Assembly (NCBI GenBank): GCA_031266895.1
Contig: JAISAD010000013.1
Location: forward strand, 1-10,479
Origin: Bacteroidales bacterium
Lineage (GTDB): Bacteria; Bacteroidota; Bacteroidia; Bacteroidales; WCHB1-69
Length of the DNA stretch: 10,479 bases
Direction of reading: 5' to 3'
Both the position numbers and the translations under genes were made by a program. The notes under the pieces were generated by a model. That model ran no database searches, was not told where the DNA came from, and saw only the letters and a program-made list of their open reading frames with translations. Shown piece by piece: positions 1-6,586 of this stretch. How positions within the stretch are numbered: the first letter of the stretch is position 1; every line of letters begins with the position of its first letter.

Positions 1-2094
1 GCCCGGGCCAAAGATGGCTGCAGCGCCGGCACGATAAAGGAAATCGTAATCCTGAGGTGGAATAACGCCCCCCACTACTACAATAATATCTTCACGCCCC
101 AGCTTTTTCAACTCGTCAATCACTTGTGGAACGAGCGTTTTATGACCGGCTGCCAATGAAGATATGCCTAAAATGTGCACATCATTTTCTACTGCCTGCT
201 TGGCGGCTTCGGCAGGTGTCTGGAAGAGCGGTCCCATATCGACATCAAAGCCGATATCGGCATATCCGGTGGAGACCACTTTAGCTCCTCTATCGTGGCC
301 GTCCTGCCCCATTTTGGCGATCATAATACGAGGCCTGCGCCCCTCTTTGCGGGCAAACTGGTCTGCCATATCACATGCTTTTCTAAACAGAGCATTATCT
401 TTTTGTTCTAAGCTGTACACCCCTGTAATTAAATTGATTTTAGCTTTATAACGGCCGAATACTTTTTCTAAAGCACTGGAAATTTCCCCCAGGGAAGCGC
501 GCTTGCGGGCGGCTTCGAGCGAGAGGGCAAGCAAATTGCCATTGCCGGTTTGCGCGCAACGGGTCAGGGCTTCGAGAGCGGCTTGCACTTCGTCGCTGTT
601 GCGTTCGGCGCGCAGTTGCGCCAGTCGTTTAATTTGGGCTTCACGCACCACCGTATTGTCCACTTCCAGTGTTTCGATGGGCACCTCTTTTTTCAGGCGA
701 TATTTATTAACACCTACAATAAACTCCAAGCCGGAATCGATGCGTGCCTGCTTGCGGGCGGATGCCTCTTCAATGCGCATTTTTGGAATTCCCGTTTCGA
801 TGGCTTTGGCCATGCCGCCCAAAGATTCAATTTCCTGAATGAGCTGCCAGGCGCGGTGTGCAATTTCGTGGGTCAGTGTTTCAATATAGAAAGAGCCTGC
901 CCAGGGATCAACCGATCGGCAGATTTGAGTCTCCTCCTGAATGTAAATTTGTGTATTGCGCGCTATGCGTGCCGAAAAATCGGTAGGCAGTGCAATGGCC
1001 TCGTCGAGAGCGTTGGTGTGCAGTGATTGGGTATGTCCCAGGGCTGCTCCCATGGCTTCAATGCAGGTGCGGGTAACATTATTGAAGGGATCTTGCTCGG
1101 TAAGCGACCAGCCCGAAGTCTGGCAGTGCGTACGCAACGCCATTGATTTGGGATTTTTCGGATTAAACTGTTTCACAATTTTAGCCCAAAGCATTCGTGC
1201 GGCACGCATCTTGGCGATTTCCATAAAGTGATTCATGCCCACTGCCCAGAAGAACGAGAGGCGAGGGGCAAAATCATCAATACTCATGCCTGCATTGATG
1301 CCGGCACGCAGATACTCCATGCCGTCTGCGAGAGTATAAGCCAGCTCAATATCGCAAGTGGCACCGGCTTCTTGAATATGGTAGCCCGAAATGGAGATAG
1401 AATTAAACTTGGGCATGTGCTTAGCCGTGTATTCAAAAATATCGGCAATAATTTTCATGGAGGGAAGCGGAGGATAGATGTAAGTGTTGCGCACCATAAA
1501 CTCTTTCAGAATGTCATTTTGAATAGTGCCGGCAAGCTGTTCCTTAGGAATGCCCTGCTCCTCGGCTGCCAGAATATAGAAGGCAAGAACGGGCAATACG
1601 GCGCCATTCATGGTCATTGAGACTGACATTTTATCCAGTGGAATCTGATCAAAGAGGATTTTCATGTCAAGGATAGAATCTACAGCCACGCCTGCCTTGC
1701 CCACATCGCCTACTACGCGCTCGTGGTCGGAATCGTAGCCGCGATGCGTGGCAAGGTCAAAGGCAATAGAAAGCCCTTTTTGGCCTGCAGCCAGATTGCG
1801 GCGATAGAATGCATTAGACTCTTCGGCGGTCGAGAAGCCGGCATATTGCCTGATTGTCCAGGGTTTATTAACATACATGGTAGAGTAAGGCCCGCGCAAA
1901 AAGGGCGCTAAGCCGGCGGCATAGTTCAAGTGCTCCATATTGGCCAAATCCTCTTTGCCATACACCGGCTTTACAGCAATTTGTTCGGCTGTAAGCCACT
2001 CGTCATCAATGTTATTCTCTTTTTTCCATGCTTCAAAATCCTGCTGTTTTTTTGAAGCGGCTTTGGGTGTAATTTTACTAAAGTCAGGACACAT
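1..2094 (-). CDS. mutB: Methylmalonyl-CoA mutase, large (catalytic) subunit; 3' end cut by window edge
   Basis: This cytosolic adenosylcobalamin enzyme interconverts succinyl-CoA and (R)-methylmalonyl-CoA in the propionate pathway. The frame is open from ATG at 2094 to base 1 (698 codons); the family is usually about 715 residues, so roughly 20 C-terminal residues are missing. The N-terminal barrel carries the substrate segment TMYVNKPWTIRQYAGF (about residues 72-87), with Tyr84 matching Tyr89 of the Propionibacterium enzyme. Arg202 (in VRNTYIYPP) matches the carboxylate-binding Arg207, and His239 (SGYHIQEAG) matches His244. Tyr84 plus Arg202 favour methylmalonyl-CoA over isobutyryl-CoA mutase. 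The C-terminal B12 domain has DGHDRG at 598-603, with His600 the likely cobalt ligand. Lys77 stands where the Propionibacterium enzyme has Arg82, a conservative change. No small-subunit (mutA) gene lies directly upstream, where it is often found. Family assignment is very secure. Confidence 0.97.
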   Translation of the reverse strand, partial: MCPDFSKITPKAASKKQQDFEAWKKENNIDDEWLTAEQIAVKPVYGKEDLANMEHLNYAAGLAPFLRGPYSTMYVNKPWTIRQYAGFSTAEESNAFYRRNLAAGQKGLSIAFDLATHRGYDSDHERVVGDVGKAGVAVDSILDMKILFDQIPLDKMSVSMTMNGAVLPVLAFYILAAEEQGIPKEQLAGTIQNDILKEFMVRNTYIYPPLPSMKIIADIFEYTAKHMPKFNSISISGYHIQEAGATCDIELAYTLADGMEYLRAGINAGMSIDDFAPRLSFFWAVGMNHFMEIAKMRAARMLWAKIVKQFNPKNPKSMALRTHCQTSGWSLTEQDPFNNVTRTCIEAMGAALGHTQSLHTNALDEAIALPTDFSARIARNTQIYIQEETQICRSVDPWAGSFYIETLTHEIAHRAWQLIQEIESLGGMAKAIETGIPKMRIEEASARKQARIDSGLEFIVGVNKYRLKKEVPIETLEVDNTVVREAQIKRLAQLRAERNSDEVQAALEALTRCAQTGNGNLLALSLEAARKRASLGEISSALEKVFGRYKAKINLITGVYSLEQKDNALFRKACDMADQFARKEGRRPRIMIAKMGQDGHDRGAKVVSTGYADIGFDVDMGPLFQTPAEAAKQAVENDVHILGISSLAAGHKTLVPQVIDELKKLGREDIIVVVGGVIPPQDYDFLYRAGAAAIFGPG

Positions 2095-2137
2095 AATAAA
2101 CTGTTACTGTCTAATAATGATTGTAATTAACAGGGTG

Positions 2138-2145
2138 CAAAAATA
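2138..2145 (-). promoter_or_regulatory. Bacteroidota-type -7 box upstream of mutB
   Basis: The minus strand reads TATTTTTG here, matching the Bacteroidota consensus TAnnTTTG, and lies 43 nt upstream of the mutB ATG. The bases just upstream, TTTCACG, continue a motif shared with the acyl-CoA synthetase promoter near 6545. I see no clear TTG -33 element at the usual distance, so the call rests on the -7 box and its position. The site would give a leader of roughly 35 nt. Confidence 0.55.
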
Positions 2146-2200
2146 CGTGAAAATTTCGAATTGGGAGCAGGCTCATAATCATATCCGATTTCCGCGCAAT

Positions 2201-2246
2201 ATGGGACACCCCCATGCGTGCGAATGGGGCACCCGTATTCGTGCGA
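2201..2246. repeat. Two-copy 23-bp GC-rich tandem repeat with dyads
   Basis: Copy 1 (2201-2223) and copy 2 (2224-2246) agree at 19 of 23 positions; both begin ATGGG, share CACCC and end CGTGCGA. Two hairpins can form: CCCCAT (2210-2215) with ATGGGG (2224-2229) around an 8-nt loop, and ATTCG/CGAAT around TG at 2237-2248. A degraded third unit may lie on the low side, at about 2191-2200 (tccgcgcaat). The block is GC-rich inside an AT-rich spacer between the end of the ChrA pair and the mutB promoter. It lacks a T run, so it is not an ordinary intrinsic terminator. It could be a dispersed REP-like intergenic element. Confidence 0.6.
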
Positions 2247-2275
2247 ATAAAATTACCAGGCTTGCAGAACTGTTG

Positions 2276-2803
2276 TTATCCGTAAATTGCTATCCCTATT
2301 AAAGCGCTTGCTCCCAATATGATAATTGGATTAATGTCGGCGAAGTAGAGGGCTGCAAAGGAGGCTATGGCAATAAGGACAGTTTCCCAGTCAATAAAAG
2401 TGTCGGAATTAATGAACAGTGCACCGGCGGCTAAAATCAGTCCGGCAATGGTGGGTTTCAGGATGGCTAAAACGTGCTTGACATATTGGTTTTCTTTATG
2501 TTTAAATAAAAAATGCAGCACTACCCACATCAGCAAAATAGAGGGCAAGCAGAGGGCAAAAGAGGCTAATACGGCTCCAAAAATGCCATGCCCGGTCTGA
2601 TAGCCCACATAAGTGGCACAGTTGATAGATACCGGACCGGGAGTCATCTGTGAAATAGCCACTATGTCGGCAAATTCACTTGCAGTAAGCCAGCCGTAGT
2701 GTTCTACCACTTCAAACTGTATCATGGAATACATGGCAACGCCGCCGCCAAACCCCCAGAGTCCAATCTTAAAAAAAAGATAGAAAATCTTCAAATATAT
2801 CAT
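2276..2803 (-). CDS. ChrA-family (chromate) transporter, single-domain half, second of pair
   Basis: This 175-residue integral membrane protein belongs to the CHR superfamily (chromate_transp domain). It carries the N-terminal signature GLWGFGGGVAMYSMI (about 14-28) and the conserved SQMTPGPVSIN segment (51-61), followed by about five hydrophobic segments to the C-terminus. Classic ChrA is a fusion of two homologous domains of about 200 residues each; here each half is a separate gene, as in known short-chain CHR pairs. The start ATG overlaps the stop of the upstream half (ATGA at 2800-2803), which argues for translational coupling and a 1:1 complex. Chromate efflux is established for some ChrA proteins, but the true substrate here cannot be read from the sequence. 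Family call secure, substrate unsure. Confidence 0.9.
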   Translation of the reverse strand: MIYLKIFYLFFKIGLWGFGGGVAMYSMIQFEVVEHYGWLTASEFADIVAISQMTPGPVSINCATYVGYQTGHGIFGAVLASFALCLPSILLMWVVLHFLFKHKENQYVKHVLAILKPTIAGLILAAGALFINSDTFIDWETVLIAIASFAALYFADINPIIILGASALIGIAIYG

Positions 2804-3360
2804 GGCTTTCTGGATTTTTGTGATTTGGAGATGATTTTCATGGTGATAATCCCATAGCTAATGCCGCCGGCAATGGCTATTATAATGAGATAAACAGGCG
2901 ATATTTTTAAAAAGAGGATTAATGCTAAAGCTGCCAGCGGAATAAGCAGGTTGAGCACTGTGCGTTTCATGCTTTTCCACAGTTTGATCGCCGAATAGGC
3001 AATGAGTGCTACTACCGCAGGTCTAATGCCTTTGAAGATGGCTATGACTATTTCATTATCACGAATATTATTGAAAAATGCCGCTATTAGGATAATGATG
3101 AGGATGGAGGGCAGTACGGCGCCCAGCGCAGCTATGGCTGCTCCACGCCAACCCCTGAGCTTGTATCCGAAATAGAGCGCCAAATTAACGGCAAATACCC
3201 CCGGAATAACTTGAATGAGTGCTACGAAATCCCAAAACTCCTGCTCCTCAATCCAGTGACGCTTTTTTACCAGCTCTCGCTCTATCATCCCTAACATGGA
3301 TAATCCGCCCCCCAGGGTAAATGTGCCGATTTGCAGAAAAATTAGAAAAAGAGAGAGCAT
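2800..3360 (-). CDS. ChrA-family (chromate) transporter, single-domain half, first of pair
   Basis: This is a membrane protein of 186 residues starting at ATG 3360 (MLSLFLIFLQIG). The frame stays open upstream to 3477, but those codons lie inside the YitT-family gene and encode no membrane or CHR sequence. ATG 3360 lies 13 nt after that gene's stop, immediately before the first conserved segment, so I prefer it. The CHR signature GTFTLGGGLSMLGMIE (about 12-27) is present. The usual PGP motif reads IQVIPGVFAVN (49-59), with Val after PG instead of Pro. Hydrophobic helices follow at about 74-95, 108-127, 135-151 and 154-174, and the C-terminus is basic. It probably pairs with the following half, whose ATG overlaps its TGA stop. 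Chromate or another oxyanion is possible; the substrate is unproven. Confidence 0.88.
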   Translation of the reverse strand: MLSLFLIFLQIGTFTLGGGLSMLGMIERELVKKRHWIEEQEFWDFVALIQVIPGVFAVNLALYFGYKLRGWRGAAIAALGAVLPSILIIILIAAFFNNIRDNEIVIAIFKGIRPAVVALIAYSAIKLWKSMKRTVLNLLIPLAALALILFLKISPVYLIIIAIAGGISYGIITMKIISKSQKSRKP

Positions 3361-3373
3361 CGGAACTGTAACT

Positions 3374-4315
3374 TTATCGGTGTTCCACTTTTTCACGCAG
3401 GGAGGCAAACCCTTCGCCCAAGGTTTCGGAAGAATCCATAATGGATATAAAGGCTTTCGGATCAATTTCATGTACAAAATGAATCAGCACAGGCAGTTGC
3501 TTTCGCGAAATAGAGGTAAAAATAATCTTTTTATCCATATTATTATACATTCCTTCCCCATGCAAAAAGGTACCGCCGCGTTCTAAATCCGTTAAAATCC
3601 GTTCTTTAATTTCATCATAGTAATCAGAAATGATAATCAACGCTTTGCCACCTGCAAAACCTGCAATTACCTTATCGATAACCACGCCGCTCACATAAAT
3701 AATAAGCCATGAGTAGAGTGGAATAGTCCAGTCATTGAATACTGCCAGAGCCAGCAGCACAACGGTAGAATCAACAATAATGATGAGTGTGCCTAACGGA
3801 ATATGTTTCAGATACTTGCCAAGTATCATAGCCACAATATCCGTACCTCCTGAGGTGGCGCGGGTCTTGAAAATTATCCCCAGACCCAAACCGATGATAG
3901 CGCCGCCGAAAAGTGCAATGATAAAGTTGGCGGCAGGGTCGGGTAGGGTGGGGTTACCGGCCATGCCGATTAGCGGATTATAGCCGTAAAGATGTTCTAA
4001 CAGCGTGATGCTGCCCGATAATGAAACAATGCCAATAACAGTTTTTATGCCGAATTTGGGGCCTAACCAGAGCGTGCCAATAATTAACAATGGAATGTCA
4101 AGGCAAATTCCCGACAATCCGATAGGAAAATTGAATAGATGGTGCAGAATAATGGCAACACCATAAACCCCTCCGGGAGCCAGTTTTAAGGGTGAAACAA
4201 ATATCACAAAACCGACGGCCATAATGAAAGTTCCCAAAACAATAGCACCGTATTCAATAGCTAATTGTTTGTAGTTTAGTGTTCTGAAATTAATTCTATT
4301 AATTTTGAATTTCAT
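3374..4315 (-). CDS. YitT family membrane protein with C-terminal DUF2179 domain
   Basis: This 313-residue protein has the full YitT architecture. The membrane domain (DUF161/YitT, about 18-220) contains roughly six hydrophobic helices and the family motifs PGGVYGVA (47-54) and ATSGGTDIVAM (153-163). A soluble DUF2179 domain follows (about 222-310), with RGGTFLHGEGMYNNMDKK and IDPKAFISIMDSSETLGEGF, both very close to the family pattern. The soluble domain is presumably cytosolic and ligand-binding. The family is widespread and its biochemical role is not established. It is the first gene of a three-gene set with two ChrA halves, the next start being 13 nt downstream, which hints at a joint transport role. 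No TAnnTTTG box is visible in the 122-nt gap upstream, so its promoter is unclear. Confidence 0.93.
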   Translation of the reverse strand: MKFKINRINFRTLNYKQLAIEYGAIVLGTFIMAVGFVIFVSPLKLAPGGVYGVAIILHHLFNFPIGLSGICLDIPLLIIGTLWLGPKFGIKTVIGIVSLSGSITLLEHLYGYNPLIGMAGNPTLPDPAANFIIALFGGAIIGLGLGIIFKTRATSGGTDIVAMILGKYLKHIPLGTLIIIVDSTVVLLALAVFNDWTIPLYSWLIIYVSGVVIDKVIAGFAGGKALIIISDYYDEIKERILTDLERGGTFLHGEGMYNNMDKKIIFTSISRKQLPVLIHFVHEIDPKAFISIMDSSETLGEGFASLREKVEHR

Positions 4316-4366
4316 AATGCATTTTGTTTATTCATTACATTTTTTCTTATCGCGTAAGGTCGAAAA

Positions 4367-4408
4367 ATTTCTCCTTATATTTGGCCATGGCAAAATATAA
4401 AGAGAAAT
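4367..4408 (-). terminator. Long near-palindromic hairpin with T run: terminator of the acyl-CoA synthetase gene
   Basis: The 42-bp sequence pairs in 19 of 21 positions around the centre CCATGG (4385-4390). In the minus-strand RNA one of the two remaining positions is a G-U wobble, leaving a single C-U mismatch. It begins 29 nt past the synthetase stop codon and is followed on the minus strand by a T run (TTTTT, 4367-4363). No T run follows on the plus strand, so it should act only on minus-strand transcripts. The stem is unusually long and AT-rich for an intrinsic terminator. Confidence 0.7.
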
Positions 4409-4437
4409 CTTAGTGCAGTTTACGGACAATCCTGAAC

Positions 4438-6498
4438 CTATTTCTCAATCCGAATGCGGGCATCCACTGCCGTAATGGAAGTGGGCGTCCCTAATAGCGG
4501 ATTTAAGTCCATTTCGGCAATTTCGGGTGCTGCGGTAACCAGGGCAGATACACGCGCTACTGTTTCTGCAAAAAGTTCCTCGTTTACGGGAGATTGACCA
4601 CGAATTCCTTGAATAATTTTATAGCCGCGCAAATCTTTGAGCAGCGATAAGGCTTCGTCTCTGTTCACAGGTGCTAAAGCCGATTTTACATCTTTCATCA
4701 CCTCAATAAAGATACCGCCGATTCCAAACAGCACCTGATGTCCGAATTTATCTTCACGCGAAGCCCCGATAAAGATTTCAGTACCGAAAAGCATTGGATA
4801 TATCTCAACGGCATAAGTTTCGGGTATTTTGATGAGGCGGTTAAATTCGCGAATTACGGTCTCTTCATTTTTCACGTTAAGCACAACGCCCCCCACATCG
4901 GATTTGTGCACAGGACCTACCACTTTCATTACTAATGGATAGCCGACTTTGCGGGCATGGTTAACAGCATCCTGCTCACGGGTTACTTCAACCTCCTTTT
5001 TACAGCCAATGCCGGCGGCATCAAGCAGGGTGCGAATATCGTCTAATCCTAAATAACCATTGTCCGCTTTTTCAATTACATGGCGGATAGCGGCTACATC
5101 TACCTGCGGCACTGGAGCATCAATGGGTTGCGGCTTGGGGGTGCGCACAATTTTAGCTAATGCATTGCCAAATACGCACTCTTCGGGGAAATTGATGCGG
5201 TGTTTATTCCGAATAAAATCGTGAATTTCATCTTTTACGTTGATAATAGAGGGCAATATGGGGAAAATAGGCTTTTTGCAGATCTTCATCTTTTGGTCGA
5301 GCACCTCATACACTTCCCAATTGGGGAAAAGGCCGGGTGAGCCAAAAATAACTGCCATAGCATCAATATTATCAAATTTATGTTCGCAATAGTCAATAAT
5401 AATGCCTAACTGCTCGGCTGTGCCTGTGGCCAGAAAATCGATAGGATTGCCTGCCGAGGAACCGGCAAAGAGTTTCGTCAGCAACTCGTCGGCTGCAGGT
5501 CCTTCAATATGCGGCACATTTAACCCGTTATTGGAGAGTGCATCGGTAAGCATAACCGCCGGTCCGCCGGCATGGGTAATAATGGCGATATTTTTTCCTT
5601 TTACTTCGGGGAGCATAAAGATAGAACATACGGTAGTAAGCTCTTCGCGATTGTGGCAGCGTACAATGCCGGCTTTACGGAATAGCGCATCTACGGCTAC
5701 GTCTGAAGTGGCCAGCGCTCCCGTATGTGAAGAGGCGGCTCGACTGCCGGCCGCTGAACTGCCCGACTTAATGGCCGCTATTTTACATCCTTTGCTAATT
5801 AGGGAAGAGGCATGCTTGAGCAATTTTTGAGGATTGCGCACATTTTCCATATAAAGCATAATGACGTGTGAGCTCTTTTCGGGGTCGAAAGTGTTGTCCA
5901 AATGTTCCAGCACCTCTTCAATGCCCATTTGCGCCGAGTTGCCTACTGCCCATACACTATTGAATGATAATCCGTTAGTAATTCCATACTCTTTGATAAA
6001 AACGGCAGTAGCACCCGAACCGGTAATAAAATCTACTCCCTGCGGGTTGAGCGGCGGAATAGGTGCATCAAAAGCGCCACAATAGCTGGTGTTGAGAAAT
6101 CCGGTGCAATTAGGACCTATCAAACTGCCATTCACACTGTTAATGCTGTCAACAATCGCTTTTTCGAGTTTGGCGCCCTCGGCATTCTCTTCTGAAAAAC
6201 CGGCCGAAAGAATAATAAAACCGCCCGTATCTTTTGTTTTTGCCAGCACATCTACCGATGCGGGACAATATTTGGCTGCAATAGCCAAAATAGCGCAATC
6301 TACCTGTGGCAAATCTTCCACTTGGGCAAAGCAAGTAATGCCTTGTACCTCATTTTCTTTCGGATTTACGGCATAAACATTCCCCTTAAAATCGGAAGAG
6401 AGCAGGTTCTTGAGCACTTTTCCACCCGGTTTTTGCACATCATTAGATGCACCGACTACTACGATGCTTTTGGGATTCAATAGTTTTTGATTAATCAT
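4438..6498 (-). CDS. acd: ADP-forming acyl-CoA (acetyl-CoA) synthetase, fused alpha and beta subunits
   Basis: This 686-residue cytosolic enzyme converts an acyl-CoA, ADP and phosphate to the free acid, CoA and ATP, conserving energy by substrate-level phosphorylation. Domain order is CoA-binding (about 5-130, with VVVGASNDVQKPGGKV at 13-28), a succinyl-CoA-ligase-like flavodoxin domain (about 150-290), a linker domain (about 300-450), then an ATP-grasp domain (about 470-686). His258 in SSHTGA matches the phosphorylated alpha-subunit histidine near position 257 of Pyrococcus ACD. The ATP-grasp part has YPLVMKVVGPVHKSDVGGV (520-538), including His531, which corresponds to the second phosphorylated histidine of the beta subunit. 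FGIGG (591-595) and MDLNPLL (663-669) follow. There is no GNAT domain, so it is not a Pat-type lysine acetyltransferase. Whether it uses acetyl-, propionyl- or other acyl-CoA cannot be told. It has its own promoter and terminator, so it is probably monocistronic. Confidence 0.93.
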   Translation of the reverse strand: MINQKLLNPKSIVVVGASNDVQKPGGKVLKNLLSSDFKGNVYAVNPKENEVQGITCFAQVEDLPQVDCAILAIAAKYCPASVDVLAKTKDTGGFIILSAGFSEENAEGAKLEKAIVDSINSVNGSLIGPNCTGFLNTSYCGAFDAPIPPLNPQGVDFITGSGATAVFIKEYGITNGLSFNSVWAVGNSAQMGIEEVLEHLDNTFDPEKSSHVIMLYMENVRNPQKLLKHASSLISKGCKIAAIKSGSSAAGSRAASSHTGALATSDVAVDALFRKAGIVRCHNREELTTVCSIFMLPEVKGKNIAIITHAGGPAVMLTDALSNNGLNVPHIEGPAADELLTKLFAGSSAGNPIDFLATGTAEQLGIIIDYCEHKFDNIDAMAVIFGSPGLFPNWEVYEVLDQKMKICKKPIFPILPSIINVKDEIHDFIRNKHRINFPEECVFGNALAKIVRTPKPQPIDAPVPQVDVAAIRHVIEKADNGYLGLDDIRTLLDAAGIGCKKEVEVTREQDAVNHARKVGYPLVMKVVGPVHKSDVGGVVLNVKNEETVIREFNRLIKIPETYAVEIYPMLFGTEIFIGASREDKFGHQVLFGIGGIFIEVMKDVKSALAPVNRDEALSLLKDLRGYKIIQGIRGQSPVNEELFAETVARVSALVTAAPEIAEMDLNPLLGTPTSITAVDARIRIEK

Positions 6499-6541
6499 AA
6501 TTATTCTTGCTGCTTTTAATTATCTAAAGAAATTTGAATTA

Positions 6542-6571
6542 CAAATATACGTGAAATATTGGTCTTGCCAA
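6542..6571 (-). promoter_or_regulatory. Bacteroidota-type promoter of the acyl-CoA synthetase gene
   Basis: On the minus strand, TTG (6571-6569) is followed after 19 nt by TATATTTG (6549-6542), a full match to TAnnTTTG at the spacing expected for the phylum's -33/-7 promoters. The -7 box ends 43 nt before the ATG at 6498, the same distance as at mutB. The preceding TTTCACG is shared with the mutB site. Confidence 0.7.
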
Positions 6572-6582
6572 TTCCGTTTCAC
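6551..6582. promoter_or_regulatory. Inverted repeat over the synthetase promoter: possible operator or rhomboid-end hairpin
   Basis: GTGAAA (6551-6556) pairs with TTTCAC (6577-6582), and inside it ATTGG (6558-6562) pairs with CCAAT (6568-6572) around a 5-nt loop, with a small asymmetric internal loop. The dyad covers the -33 element and the spacer and ends one base before the -7 box. It also starts just 5 nt past the rhomboid stop, but no T run follows on the minus strand. An operator is therefore at least as likely as a terminator. Confidence 0.45.
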
Positions 6583-6586
6583 AAGT

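Noticed and set aside
550..1026. Plus-strand open frame of 158 codons
   Set aside because: It lies antisense inside mutB, whose minus-strand frame is continuous and conserved; its product is composition-biased and unlike any known family. The same holds for plus-strand frames at 164-451, 503-838, 1228-1620 and 5402-5830.
2160..2318. Perfect 10-bp inverted repeat (ATTGGGAGCA at 2160-2169, TGCTCCCAAT at 2309-2318) flanking the GC-rich repeat, like terminal repeats of a small insertion
   Set aside because: One arm lies inside intact chrA coding sequence for a normal C-terminus, there is no target duplication visible, and a 10-bp match over this distance can arise by chance.
3361..3477. N-terminal extension of the first ChrA half (39 codons)
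   Set aside because: It overlaps the end of the YitT-family gene, encodes no CHR sequence, and a good ATG at 3360 sits directly before the conserved region.
6149..6334. Minus-strand open frame of 61 codons
   Set aside because: It is a shifted frame within the acyl-CoA synthetase gene, with an unstructured, composition-biased product.
4438..6498. Pat-type protein lysine acetyltransferase
   Set aside because: The ACD-like domains are shared with Pat, but there is no GNAT domain and both catalytic histidines of the ADP-forming synthetase are present.
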